From Veillonella sp. (lineage in GTDB: Bacteria > Bacillota > Negativicutes > Veillonellales > Veillonellaceae), in assembly GCF_018364065.1 (NCBI RefSeq), contig NZ_JAGZMO010000011.1, forward strand, positions 1 through 64,000: a DNA stretch of 64,000 bases, in the 5' to 3' direction. Under the pieces are notes generated by a model. That model did no database searches. It was not told the DNA's origin and saw only the letters and a program-made list of their open reading frames with translations. Positions 8,334 through 16,512 of the stretch are shown in pieces. Numbering within the stretch: the stretch's first letter is position 1; each line of letters begins with the position of its first letter. Both the position numbers and the translations under genes were made by a program.

Positions 8334-9614
8334 ATGAAAGTATGTGTAATCGGTTCCGGCGGTCGTGAACATGCATTGGCCTGGCGCTTACAGGCCAGTC
8401 CTTCCGTAGAAGCAGTATATGCCTTGCCGGGCAGTAAGGCTATGGAAGAAGTGGCTGTATGTGCCCCTGTAAAATGGGAAGACAGCGAAGCCGTAGTGGC
8501 TTATGTGAAAGAACATAACATTGATTTGGTAGTTATCGGTCCGGAAGCTCCGTTAGTAGCCGGTCTCAGCGATGTGCTCCGCGATGCGGGCATTGCCGTA
8601 TTCGGCCCAAGCAAAGGAGCGGCGCAGCTGGAAGGCTCTAAAGTATTTGCCAAAGACTTGATGAAGAAATATAACATTCCTACAGCGGCTTATGGCGTAT
8701 TTACCGATGTGGCGGCAGCTAAACAGTTTATTGACGAAGTGGGGGCGCCTATTGTAGTCAAAGCGGACGGCCTCGCAGCGGGCAAAGGCGTCGTAGTTGC
8801 TATGACGGTTGATGAAGCGTATGCCGCCGTAGAAGATATGTTGGCAGGCAACCGTTTCGGCGAAGCCGGTCATACAGTTGTTATTGAAGAGTTTATGGAC
8901 GGCGAAGAAGCGTCCTTGCTTGCGTTCGCCGATGGACATAAAGCAGTACCGATGATTTCCTCTCAGGACCATAAGCGCATTTTCGATGGCGACAAAGGTC
9001 CGAATACAGGCGGTATGGGTACGTATGCGCCGGCTCCTGTTATGACAGACGAATTGTTAAAAATTGCACAGGACACTATTTTGACACCTATGATTGACGC
9101 ATTGAAACAAGAAGGCCTTCCTTATGTGGGCTGTCTGTATGCAGGTCTTATGATTACCGATAAGGGCCCTCGCGTAGTGGAATTCAACGCCCGTTTCGGC
9201 GACCCTGAAACACAAGTTGTATTGCCTCTGTTCAAAGGCGATTTGGGTAAGGTAATGATGGACTGCGCCAACGGCACATTGAATGCAGATGATGTAGTAT
9301 GGCATGACGGTGCGGCGGCGTGTGTAATTTTGGCGTCCAAAGGATATCCGGAAACATCCCATAAGGGTGACGTAATTTCCGGCGATGTGGTGAGTCATAG
9401 TGACACATCCGTAGTGTTCCACTCCGGTACAGCATGGCGTGACGGTCATTTTGAAACGGCCGGCGGTCGTGTGCTCGGTGTAGTCGGCATGGGCTCCACT
9501 TTACAATCCGCACTGGACGTTGCGTACGATCGAGTAGGTCAAATTACATTTGATGGCGCGCAATATCGCAAGGATATTGGACGAAAAGCGTTCAAACATT
9601 TGGAGGGGCGCTAA
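8334..9614 (+). CDS. purD: phosphoribosylamine-glycine ligase (GAR synthetase)
   Basis: ATP-grasp enzyme joining glycine to phosphoribosylamine. Motifs: GSGGREHALAWRL at the N-terminus, GPEAPLVAGLSD, FGPSKGAAQLEGSK, the glycine-rich KADGLAAGKGVVVA loop, and EFNARFGDPETQ with metal ligands. 426 residues is full length. TAGGAGGTCCC precedes the ATG. Last gene of the operon. purL, purQ, purS, purK and purB must lie elsewhere. Confidence 0.96.
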   Translation: MKVCVIGSGGREHALAWRLQASPSVEAVYALPGSKAMEEVAVCAPVKWEDSEAVVAYVKEHNIDLVVIGPEAPLVAGLSDVLRDAGIAVFGPSKGAAQLEGSKVFAKDLMKKYNIPTAAYGVFTDVAAAKQFIDEVGAPIVVKADGLAAGKGVVVAMTVDEAYAAVEDMLAGNRFGEAGHTVVIEEFMDGEEASLLAFADGHKAVPMISSQDHKRIFDGDKGPNTGGMGTYAPAPVMTDELLKIAQDTILTPMIDALKQEGLPYVGCLYAGLMITDKGPRVVEFNARFGDPETQVVLPLFKGDLGKVMMDCANGTLNADDVVWHDGAAACVILASKGYPETSHKGDVISGDVVSHSDTSVVFHSGTAWRDGHFETAGGRVLGVVGMGSTLQSALDVAYDRVGQITFDGAQYRKDIGRKAFKHLEGR

Positions 9615-9680
9615 AAATAATCCACTCTCCCTTTAAATGGTCGAATTGTATAAAATTTATTAATTAAATATATGTTATTA

Positions 9681-9714
9681 GCCCCTGTTATATGCTTATA
9701 ACAGGGGCATTTTG
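9681..9714 (+). terminator. terminator of the purine operon
   Basis: Perfect 12-bp stem GCCCCTGTTATA / TATAACAGGGGC with loop TGCT, then ATTTTG. The T tract is short. The rest of 9615-9924 is AT-rich with no gene. Confidence 0.7.
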
Positions 9715-9811
9715 CTGAAAAGCCTTGTAAAATATAGCATTGTAGGTTATGCTCAAATGGTCTACTATAGATAGTATTTTGTAATGAAATGGAGAAAATT
9801 ATAAAAAAAAT

Positions 9812-9825
9812 TTGTAAATATACAA
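9812..9825 (+). promoter_or_regulatory. inverted repeat upstream of the XRE regulator, possible operator
   Basis: TTGTA-AATA-TACAA lies about 30 bases upstream of a TATAAT (9857-9862) before the XRE gene. Small regulators of this type often control themselves. No -35 matches well, so this is a weak call. Confidence 0.3.
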
Positions 9826-9924
9826 GATAACACTTACTTGTTTTTCAAAAGCGGTGTATAATAAAGGAAGAGTTATCTCTTACCAGGAAAGTATTATTAT
9901 GACCGATGAAGTGGGGCGGTAAGT

Positions 9925-10278
9925 ATGGCACTATATAAAAACTTAAAACGAGCGCGTGTACGGACAGGAAAGAGTCAGTTGGAAGTGGCTGCCAGCATTG
10001 GTATCAGCAATGCGGCTTTATCTAATTACGAAACAGGATATCGGGAACCGGATTTGGAAACATTGAAACAGCTTGCACTGTATTACGGTGTTTCTTTGAA
10101 TGACTTGGCGGAAGCGGAAAGTACAATTTCTCCGGTTATCGACTTGGGGGCGGCGATTAAAAACAAAGAAGTGGCCTTCAACAGTACCATGTACGAATTA
10201 AAGCCTTCCCAACGACAACAACTTAAAAGACTATTACAGGGATTTTTTGAAAAAATTGGTAGCGCGCCTGCCAAATAA
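9925..10278 (+). CDS. XRE-family transcriptional regulator
   Basis: A 117-residue protein with an N-terminal Cro/C1-type helix-turn-helix at about residues 6-60. The pattern is LKRARVRTGKSQLEVAASIG, then ISNAALSNYETGYREP, then LKQLALYYGVSLNDL. The C-terminal half has no known ligand domain and a mostly helical tail ending FFEKIGSAPAK. It stands alone between two terminators, so its targets cannot be read from context beyond possible self-control at the repeat upstream. Confidence 0.85.
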   Translation: MALYKNLKRARVRTGKSQLEVAASIGISNAALSNYETGYREPDLETLKQLALYYGVSLNDLAEAESTISPVIDLGAAIKNKEVAFNSTMYELKPSQRQQLKRLLQGFFEKIGSAPAK

Positions 10279-10300
10279 AGCAACAATACATTTAGAAAAT

Positions 10301-10366
10301 AAAAAAGCACTTCCTACCCCGGCTAAATCAGCGATGATTTTAACCGGGGTAAGAAGTGTTTTTGTT
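10301..10366 (+). terminator. bidirectional terminator
   Basis: Long imperfect hairpin AAGCACTTC..TACCCCGG / CCGGGGTA..GAAGTGTT. It is flanked by an A tract on the left and a T tract on the right, between two convergent genes. Confidence 0.8.
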
Positions 10367-10397
10367 TTTGGCTATTAATTTAGACCAAAGCGTTTAA

Positions 10398-11069
10398 TTA
10401 TAGTTCGATAGTTTTACCCGGAACGATTACTAAACCGGCCTGTTTGTGCTCGTTCTGCAGTTTATTAACAAATTCGTTCGGATCTGCATCGATAATCGGC
10501 CACGTTTTGTAGTGAATTGGAATTGTGGTGTTTGCTTTAATGATGGAGGCAGCGAAGAGGGCGTCATCAATGTCCATCGTGTAGTTGCCACCGATTGGCA
10601 ATAAGGCGTAGTCAATGGTGCCGTGACGGCTAATATATTTCATGTCGCCGAAGAAACCGGTATCGCCGGCAAAGTAAACGCGCTTGCCGTAGAATTCAAT
10701 TACGCAGCCGGAGGCGAGTCCGCCCGGTACGCCGGAACCGTGGAATGCCTGTGTGAGGCGAATGGAACCGAATTCAAAATCGTACTTGCCGCCAATTTGC
10801 ATTTGATGTGTGCGAAGGCCGGCTTCCGTTGCCAAGTGGCCCACTTCAACAGTGGAGATTACCATGGCGTTGTTGGCTTTGCCGATAAGATTCGTATCAC
10901 CGTAATGGTCAGAATGGCCATGGCTGACGAAAATATATTGACATTTAATGTCTTCCGGCTGCGCTGTTTTCCAAGTGTTGTCCTTTAAGAACGGGTCGAA
11001 AATGATGGACACTTCGCCATTGGAAAGTAAAAATGCTGAGTGACCGTAGTAGGTTAATGTAACTGCCAT
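10398..11069 (-). CDS. metal-dependent hydrolase, UPF0173 (metallo-beta-lactamase fold)
   Basis: A 223-residue cytosolic protein with the di-metal motif HGHSDHYGD (about residues 50-58), ISTVEVG, FHGSG and FAGDTGFFGD. It ends with a conserved HYKTWPIID segment. These mark the UPF0173 / YtkL family. The substrate is not established, though the fold hydrolyses phosphodiesters, lactones or similar bonds. AAGGAGG precedes the ATG on the minus strand. It stands alone, convergent with the XRE gene and divergent from moaC. Confidence 0.88.
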   Translation of the reverse strand: MAVTLTYYGHSAFLLSNGEVSIIFDPFLKDNTWKTAQPEDIKCQYIFVSHGHSDHYGDTNLIGKANNAMVISTVEVGHLATEAGLRTHQMQIGGKYDFEFGSIRLTQAFHGSGVPGGLASGCVIEFYGKRVYFAGDTGFFGDMKYISRHGTIDYALLPIGGNYTMDIDDALFAASIIKANTTIPIHYKTWPIIDADPNEFVNKLQNEHKQAGLVIVPGKTIEL

Positions 11070-11277
11070 AATAAACCTCCTTATTATAGAAAATGCTAAC
11101 TTTATGTTAACATAAATATATCACAAAATATCTTTTGTCGATATAATTAAAACAACATTAATACGTATAAATAAGGCAATTTCTACACGTGTAAAGAAGT
11201 AAAAAGAAGAAACTAAAAACAGAAAAACGAAGTGGAAAGAAATGGACTTAGAACAAGAAAGGACGGGGCTTTACTTT

Positions 11278-11757
11278 ATGGACTTAACGCATTTTGATGA
11301 AAACGGCAATGCCCGCATGGTGGATGTAGGGCAAAAGGACGTTACGGAACGCGTAGCGGTGGCGGAAGGTTTTATCTCTATCAGCGACGACATATATAAG
11401 CGCATTGAGCTGGGAATGGTGAAGAAGGGCGACGTATTGGCTGTGGCACAGTTGGCGGCCATTATGGGCGCCAAACAGACATCCAACTTGGTTCCCCTTT
11501 GCCATCCGTTGGCGCTGACCAATGTAAATGTGGTGTGCGAACTGGATCAAATCAGACGGGCTGTACGCATTGAAGCCACTGTGAAAACATTGGGGCGCAC
11601 CGGTGTGGAAATGGAAGCCCTTACAGCGGTTCAGGTAGGCCTGCTCACTGTATACGATATGTGTAAAGCCATCGACAAGCACATGGTTATGGGGCCGGTG
11701 TACCTGGTGGAAAAAATGGGCGGTAAGAGTGGACATTTCAAACGCATGGAAGACTGA
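11278..11757 (+). CDS. moaC: cyclic pyranopterin monophosphate synthase accessory protein
   Basis: Molybdenum cofactor synthesis: MoaC converts the MoaA product to cPMP. Motifs: LTHFDENGNARMVDVGQK, AAIMGAKQTSNLVPLCHPL, VKTLGRTGVEMEALTAV and YDMCKAIDK (active-site Asp/Lys region). The family N-terminus matches ATG 11278 (159 residues). An in-frame ATG at 11242 would add 12 residues, and neither has a strong ribosome site. No other moa or mod gene is nearby. The downstream gap is filled by short repeats. Confidence 0.92.
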   Translation: MDLTHFDENGNARMVDVGQKDVTERVAVAEGFISISDDIYKRIELGMVKKGDVLAVAQLAAIMGAKQTSNLVPLCHPLALTNVNVVCELDQIRRAVRIEATVKTLGRTGVEMEALTAVQVGLLTVYDMCKAIDKHMVMGPVYLVEKMGGKSGHFKRMED

Positions 11758-11885
11758 GTATAGAAGACTAAATAAAAAAAGACTGAATATAAAAAGCTAA
11801 ATATAAAAGACTGAATATTAAAGACTCAATGTTAACTCCATGAATGTTAACTCCATGAATGTTAACTCTATGATAAATCAAAATA
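11758..11885. repeat. degenerate AT-rich tandem repeats after moaC
   Basis: From 11758 a loose unit near AAGACTGAATATAA recurs about five times with changes. From 11829 to 11873 there are three adjacent 15-base copies ATGTTAACTCCATGA (third copy with one change). The block is non-coding and lies between moaC and trmL. Confidence 0.8.
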
Positions 11886-11985
11886 TTATGCCCGAACATA
11901 GAGCTATAACAATATTTTGCTTGAAGGCTTTACTATAATTAGGTACAATAAATTAGTTAGATATATTTAAAAAGAAGGAATATGT

Positions 11986-12477
11986 ATGGAAATCGTATTA
12001 GTAGAACCGGAAATTCCGGGAAATACAGGTAACATAGCACGTCTTTGTGCAGCGAATCACATGACCTTGCACCTGGTAAAACCGTTAGGGTTCTCCATTG
12101 AAGATAAATATCTGAAACGGGCCGGTCTCGATTACTGGCACCTGGTGGATGTACAGGTTCATGAAAATTTACAGGAAGTGTTTGATAAGTATCCTGACCG
12201 CCGCTACTTTTTCGCCACTACCAAAGCAAAGCATACTTATGCGGAAATGTCCTACGAAATCGGGGACATGTTGGTATTCGGAAAAGAAACGAAAGGCTTG
12301 CCTGAAGATTTAATCGCTCAGCATATGGATACATGCATTCGCATTCCTATGATTGAAGAAGCCCGTTCTTTGAATTTATCCAATTCGGTGGCAATTATTG
12401 CCTACGAAGCGATGCGACAGCTGAACTTCCCAGATTTGAAAAATTTAGGGGCCGGCGTGCCTAAGGCAAATGTGTAG
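11986..12477 (+). CDS. trmL: tRNA (cytidine/uridine-34 2'-O)-methyltransferase
   Basis: SPOUT-class methylase that modifies the wobble base of tRNA-Leu isoacceptors with SAM. Motifs: VLVEPEIPGNTGNIARLCAA at the N-terminus, LVKPLGFSI, VFGKETKGLPEDL and the trefoil-knot SLNLSNSVAIIAYEA. 163 residues is typical. AGAAGGA lies 6 bases before ATG 11986. Single gene flanked on both sides by repeat-bearing gaps. Confidence 0.92.
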   Translation: MEIVLVEPEIPGNTGNIARLCAANHMTLHLVKPLGFSIEDKYLKRAGLDYWHLVDVQVHENLQEVFDKYPDRRYFFATTKAKHTYAEMSYEIGDMLVFGKETKGLPEDLIAQHMDTCIRIPMIEEARSLNLSNSVAIIAYEAMRQLNFPDLKNLGAGVPKANV

Positions 12478-12518
12478 TACCTGTGAAAACCTAAAAGTGG
12501 TTGAAAGATTTACATAGG

Positions 12519-12590
12519 TTAAAACCATTAAAACAATTAAAACCATTAAAACAATTAAAACAGTTAAACCCATTGAATCAGTTGAAATGT
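12519..12590. repeat. 9-bp tandem repeat, 8 copies
   Basis: Eight phased 9-mers: TTAAAACCA, TTAAAACAA, TTAAAACCA, TTAAAACAA, TTAAAACAG, TTAAACCCA, TTGAATCAG, TTGAAATGT. The copies decay towards ylbF. The block ends 26 bases before the ylbF start. Confidence 0.9.
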
Positions 12591-12615
12591 GTGTTGAATG
12601 AAAGGTGGATTTACA

Positions 12616-12969
12616 ATGAATTACGATAAGGCATATGAATTACAAAAAGCAATGAGAGAGTGTGAAGAGTACAAAACTCTTATGGAAGCTACAAAAGAAG
12701 TGGAAGCTGACGAAACTGCAAAAGGTTTAGTTGAACGCTTCCTCGTACAGCAGATGCAGTGGGAATACGCTAAAATGGCGGAAGTTCCTGAAGCTGACGA
12801 ATACGCAAGAAAACAGGAAGAAATTATGCCTATGATTCAGGCTAACCCAAGCGCTCAAAAGTATTTACAGGCCCATGTTCGCTGGAGCCAAGTATCCAAT
12901 GATATTTACCGCATCATTAGTGAACCTATTACAGAAGGAATGAAAATACTTGAAAACGTTAAAAAATAA
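12616..12969 (+). CDS. ylbF: YlbF/YmcA family protein
   Basis: A 117-residue all-helical protein of the YlbF/YmcA (DUF964) family. In Bacillus these proteins form a complex with YaaT that tunes RNase Y. Pattern: YDKAYELQKAMRECEEY near the start, LVERFLVQQMQWEYAKM in the middle, YLQAHVRWSQVSNDIYRII at the end. AAAGGTGG at 12601-12608 selects ATG 12616 over the in-frame ATG 12598. Its 3' end overlaps murB by 20 bases. The function here is by family only. Confidence 0.82.
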   Translation: MNYDKAYELQKAMRECEEYKTLMEATKEVEADETAKGLVERFLVQQMQWEYAKMAEVPEADEYARKQEEIMPMIQANPSAQKYLQAHVRWSQVSNDIYRIISEPITEGMKILENVKK

Positions 12970-13888
12970 GCTGGTTGCATTACATGAGGCCTTGAGTACC
13001 GTACTCCGTACGGATGAACTCTTATGGGATGAACCGCTGAAAGATCATACGACGTTTAAAATCGGCGGTCCCGCCGACCTGTTCATCATGCCGCGTACTA
13101 TGGATGAATTGAGCCGCGTTATGCGTATCATTTCCGAAGCCGATGTGCCCCTCACCGTGTTGGGCAGCGGCTCCAATGTACTGGTATTGGACGGGGGCAT
13201 TCAGGGCGTAGTACTCTCCCTGTGCCAAATGAAGGAACATCTAATCTGCGAAGGCAACAAACTTGTTATCAGCGCAGGTTACATGTTAAAAGAAGTATCT
13301 GAGTTCGCTTATGAAAACGAGCTGACCGGTTTGGAATTTGCCATCGGTATTCCGGGCACATTGGGCGGCGCTATTTTCATGAATGCCGGTGCGTATGGCG
13401 GCGAGATGGATCAGATTACCACCAAGGTGCGTGCCGTTGCACTTGACGGTACGGTGCACGAATATGGCTTAGACGAATTGGCGTTTGCCTACCGTCACAG
13501 CCGTTTCCATGAAAGTCATGAAATCGTAGGCGAAGTGGAGATGACACTTAAACCGGGTGTTAAAGCTGACATTTTAGCTGTTATGGACGATTTGACAGAA
13601 CGGCGCATGAGCAAACAGCCGCTGGAATATGCCAGTGCAGGATCTACATTTAAAAGACCTACGGGCTATTTTGCAGGCACACTCATTGAAGAAACGGGCC
13701 TTAAAGGTCTCGCGTGCGGTGATGCGGAAGTGTCTCGCAAGCATGCGGGCTTCGTAGTAAACAAAGGCACGGCCAGTGCCAGCGATGTGTTGTCCGTCAT
13801 TCGTGAAGTACAGGACCGCGTGGCTAAGGCTCACGGCGTATGTCTGGAAACAGAAGTGCGCATCATCGGCCGCAGCAAAGGCGAATAA
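12950..13888 (+). CDS. murB: UDP-N-acetylenolpyruvoylglucosamine reductase
   Basis: FAD-dependent second step of UDP-MurNAc synthesis. Motifs: the FAD domain with HTTFKIGGPADLF, VLGSGSNVLV, GIPGTLGGAIFMNAGAYGGEM and YRHSRF, then the catalytic-serine region ASAGSTFKRP and HAGFVVN. 312 residues with a probable TTG start at 12950; AGAAGGA lies about 10 bases upstream and there is no suitable ATG. It overlaps ylbF, so translation is probably coupled. Confidence 0.93.
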   Translation: MKTLKNKLVALHEALSTVLRTDELLWDEPLKDHTTFKIGGPADLFIMPRTMDELSRVMRIISEADVPLTVLGSGSNVLVLDGGIQGVVLSLCQMKEHLICEGNKLVISAGYMLKEVSEFAYENELTGLEFAIGIPGTLGGAIFMNAGAYGGEMDQITTKVRAVALDGTVHEYGLDELAFAYRHSRFHESHEIVGEVEMTLKPGVKADILAVMDDLTERRMSKQPLEYASAGSTFKRPTGYFAGTLIEETGLKGLACGDAEVSRKHAGFVVNKGTASASDVLSVIREVQDRVAKAHGVCLETEVRIIGRSKGE

Positions 13889-13951
13889 GCTTTAAAAATC
13901 AAAAAGTTTTAAAAAAGGCCGTTATTTAACAAATAATTGCATAAAATCCGC

Positions 13952-13980
13952 TTGACACAATGTTGGTGGATTAGTATAAT
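13952..13980 (+). promoter_or_regulatory. promoter of rplM-rpsI
   Basis: Consensus TTGACA (13952-13957), 17-base spacer, consensus TATAAT (13975-13980). Confidence 0.88.
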
Positions 13981-13986
13981 ATTTCG

Positions 13987-14045
13987 GTAAGCATTTGTAT
14001 CTTATTCCATTAGCCCCGGAAAGAAGAGCAGGATGCTTTTTGGTA
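13987..14045 (+). promoter_or_regulatory. possible structured ribosomal-protein leader upstream of rplM
   Basis: The leader contains AAGCAT near 13989 and ATGCTT near 14033, which can close a stem around about 40 bases that include GCCCCGG. Firmicutes rplM genes are known to carry an L13 autoregulatory leader at this position. I see a plausible stem but cannot match the consensus. Confidence 0.35.
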
Positions 14046-14076
14046 ACAGTAGTCGTTATGAGGAGGAATTAGCAGC

Positions 14077-14517
14077 ATGAAAACTACATATATGGCCAAT
14101 CCGAACACTGTAGAACGGAAATGGTATGTTGTTGACGCTGAAGGTAAAACTTTAGGACGCCTTGCTGCCGAAGTAGCTAAAGTTCTTCGGGGCAAGAATA
14201 AACCGACTTTCACACCACACGTAGATACCGGTGACCACGTTATCGTTATCAACGCTGAGAAAGTTCGCTTAACAGGTAAAAAATTAACTCAAAAAACTTA
14301 TTTCCGTCATTCCGGTTATCCAGGCGGATCTACATTTGTAACTGCAGGAAACATGTTGGAAAAACATCCTGAACGTGTTGTAGAAATGGCAGTTCGCGGC
14401 ATGCTTCCTAAGAACAAATTAGGCGCTCAAATCTATCGTAAACTTAATGTATACGCTGGCCCAGAGCATCCACATGCAGCTCAAAAACCAGAAGTTTTGG
14501 AATTTGATATTCGGTAA
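14077..14517 (+). CDS. rplM: 50S ribosomal protein L13
   Basis: 146-residue L13. Signature blocks: RKWYVVDAEGKTLGRLA at the start, TGDHVIVINAEKVRLTGKK, HSGYPGG and AVRGMLPKNKLG. GGAGG lies about 10 bases before the ATG. It forms the conserved rplM-rpsI pair, with a 23-base gap, behind a consensus promoter. Confidence 0.98.
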   Translation: MKTTYMANPNTVERKWYVVDAEGKTLGRLAAEVAKVLRGKNKPTFTPHVDTGDHVIVINAEKVRLTGKKLTQKTYFRHSGYPGGSTFVTAGNMLEKHPERVVEMAVRGMLPKNKLGAQIYRKLNVYAGPEHPHAAQKPEVLEFDIR

Positions 14518-14540
14518 TCACCGGGAGGAGGAACATATAC

Positions 14541-14933
14541 ATGGCAGTAGCTCAGTACTACGGTACAGGTCGTAGAAAATCTTCCGTTGCCAGAGTTCGT
14601 CTGGTACCGGGCACAGGTAAAGTAACGATCAACAAACGTGATCTTAATGAATACTTTGGTCGTAAAACTTTAGAATTAATTATTAAACAACCATTAGTGT
14701 TAACAGGCACTGTGGAACAATATGATGTTATCGCTGACGTAGCAGGCGGCGGCCCATCCGGTCAAGCCGGTGCAATTCGTCACGGTATTTCCCGCGCTTT
14801 ATTGGACGTAGATGGCGAACTTCGTCAGTCCCTTAAAAAAGCCGGCTTCTTAACTCGTGACCCACGTATGAAAGAACGTAAGAAATACGGTCTTAAGAAA
14901 GCCCGTAAAGCTTCTCAGTTCTCCAAGCGTTAA
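14541..14933 (+). CDS. rpsI: 30S ribosomal protein S9
   Basis: 130-residue S9. Signatures: YYGTGRRKSSVARVRL at the N-terminus, GGGPSGQAGAIRHGISRAL in the middle, and the basic tail KKARKASQFSKR that reaches the P-site tRNA. GGGAGGAGG lies upstream. Second gene of the L13-S9 operon, followed by a terminator. Confidence 0.98.
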   Translation: MAVAQYYGTGRRKSSVARVRLVPGTGKVTINKRDLNEYFGRKTLELIIKQPLVLTGTVEQYDVIADVAGGGPSGQAGAIRHGISRALLDVDGELRQSLKKAGFLTRDPRMKERKKYGLKKARKASQFSKR

Positions 14934-14947
14934 TATTTGCGAATGGA

Positions 14948-14988
14948 AAAACCCTACAAACCTCGTGTTTGCGGGGTTTCTTTTTTTT
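14948..14988 (+). terminator. terminator of rplM-rpsI
   Basis: AAAACCC..CAAAC / GTTTG..GGGGTTT with a short internal mismatch, followed by a run of eight or more T. Confidence 0.85.
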
Positions 14989-15096
14989 GCTTTTTTTATG
15001 TGAGTTGAATCTTTCGGACTATTGATATGTAGATTAACTGTGGACGTTACATTAATATATCCTTGTTAAAATATATTATTTTTCATTAAACTTTTA

Positions 15097-15125
15097 TTGA
15101 AATTATATCGAAAAAATTCTATAAT
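15097..15125 (+). promoter_or_regulatory. promoter of the OmpA-like porin
   Basis: TTGAAA (15097-15102), 17-base spacer, TATAAT (15120-15125), in a strongly AT-rich region. The leader is about 60 bases. Confidence 0.75.
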
Positions 15126-15194
15126 GAACTTATAAATGTTATATGCAATTATATTACATGCATTTTATAGAGATTTTAGAAAAGAGGAGATATT

Positions 15195-16304
15195 ATGAAA
15201 AAACGTGCGTTATTATTAGCAGCTGTAGCAGCTTGCGTAACCACAGCAGCATTCGCTGCACCACAAACTCAATGGCAGGAAGGCCAATGGCAAGTCGATT
15301 TGGGGGCTTGGAATCCTGAAGCCAGCTTTGATGCAGGTAAGGTTGCCGGTGTAGGCGGAGATGTGACTACTAATGACAAATGGAACTTCCAAGGCGGCGT
15401 TACTTACGGCTTAAACGATCGTTGGGCTGTTCAGTACAATTACTATGGTTTGAAAACTAAAGAAGATCAGGGTATTGGCACTGACGGCAATGCACAGGAA
15501 GTAAATGCTCTTTATTCTATCAATAAAAACTTTGCCGCTTATGCAGGTTGGAACCGTATTAAAAACAAGTTAACTGCTGATGGCGACAGCTATTCTCAGA
15601 CTAATAATGTGGCTCAAATCGGTATTATCGGTAAAGCTCCTATTACTGACAAATTAGATGTTTACGGCAAAGCTGCTGTAGGTACTCAGAATACAACAAT
15701 TTGGGAAGCAGGTCTTGGCTATAGCGTTACACCTGATTTAGATCTTAACGCAGGTTACCGTTATGTAAATACTAAGTTGGCTGATAAAGGCGACTTCGGC
15801 GCTCTTGATGATGCAAACATCAGCTACAAAGGTTTCATTGCCGGCGTATCCTATCGTTTTGGCGGCGGCCGTGATGAAGCACCTGAACCAACTCCGGCTC
15901 CTGTATACAGACCACAGCCACAACCACAGCCGGTACCTGTAGTACAACAAGCTCCGGCAGCTCGCAATGACTACTATTTAGAAAGCGTTCACTTCGGATT
16001 TGACGAAGATCAACCTCTTAACAGCGAACAATCTAAATTAGATCATTTTGTACAGGTAGCGAAAGCTAACCCAACTCATACCTTCAAATTGGTAGGCAAT
16101 ACTGATTCCAGAGGTACAAGCGGTTACAATGATGCTCTTTCCCAACGCCGTGTTGACAATGTAGCAGCCTATGCACAGAGCCAGGGCGTACCGGCTTCTC
16201 AGTTAGTACTTAACTACAAAGGCGAATCCGATCCTGTAGCAACTAACGACAGCGATCAAGGCCGTGCTGACAATCGTCGTGTAGATATTTGGGAAAACAA
16301 ATAA
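15195..16304 (+). CDS. OmpA-family outer membrane protein
   Basis: 369 residues. A signal peptide (residues 1-21, MKKRALLLAAVAACVTTAAFA) is followed by an N-terminal 8-strand-type barrel of alternating aromatic/polar strands (about 30-222, ending SYRFGGG). A Pro/Gln-rich linker follows (about 228-256). The C-terminal OmpA peptidoglycan-binding domain (about 260-369) carries VHFGFDED, TDSRGTSGYNDALSQRRVDNV and DNRRVDIW. It tethers outer membrane to cell wall, which is the clearest sign of a diderm cell. AAGAGGAG precedes the ATG. The codon choice suggests high expression. Confidence 0.92.
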   Translation: MKKRALLLAAVAACVTTAAFAAPQTQWQEGQWQVDLGAWNPEASFDAGKVAGVGGDVTTNDKWNFQGGVTYGLNDRWAVQYNYYGLKTKEDQGIGTDGNAQEVNALYSINKNFAAYAGWNRIKNKLTADGDSYSQTNNVAQIGIIGKAPITDKLDVYGKAAVGTQNTTIWEAGLGYSVTPDLDLNAGYRYVNTKLADKGDFGALDDANISYKGFIAGVSYRFGGGRDEAPEPTPAPVYRPQPQPQPVPVVQQAPAARNDYYLESVHFGFDEDQPLNSEQSKLDHFVQVAKANPTHTFKLVGNTDSRGTSGYNDALSQRRVDNVAAYAQSQGVPASQLVLNYKGESDPVATNDSDQGRADNRRVDIWENK

Positions 16305-16321
16305 TTGAATGAGGCTTAGAT

Positions 16322-16411
16322 GCTAAGTATCTTCCATGATATTTACTATCTTTTATAAAATTCAATATATCTCGCAATATTCAGTATCTCACGTGGTATT
16401 GAGTACCTTGC
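16322..16411. repeat. degenerate ~18-bp tandem repeat 3' of the porin gene
   Basis: About five degenerate copies of a unit like ATATTCAGTATCTCACGTG (for example at 16377-16395), reading GTATTGAGTACCTTGCG in the last copy. They lie between the stop codon and the terminator. Confidence 0.6.
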
Positions 16412-16414
16412 GCA

Positions 16415-16453
16415 GAAAAAAAAGGGATTCCTTTTAAGGAATCCCTTTTTTTG
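16415..16453 (+). terminator. terminator after the porin gene
   Basis: AAAAAAAAGGGATTCC / GGAATCCCTTTTTTT with loop TTTTAA. It has A and T tracts on both sides, so it could act in both directions. Confidence 0.9.
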
Positions 16454-16512
16454 TTGCTTTTTTCATCTTTCTCCTATATAAAAGTTTTATTATGAAAGAG
16501 AGGTGATGATTC

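Noticed and set aside
11070..11130. TATAAT on the minus strand immediately before the UPF0173 ribosome site as its promoter
   Set aside because: Transcription would begin inside the ribosome site. A promoter farther upstream (TCGACA and TATTTA, 17 apart) is more plausible but weak, so it was not listed.
12519..12630. Open frame through the 9-bp array (LKPLKQLKP...)
   Set aside because: No start codon with a ribosome site, and it runs into ylbF out of frame. The openness follows from the unit being a multiple of three.
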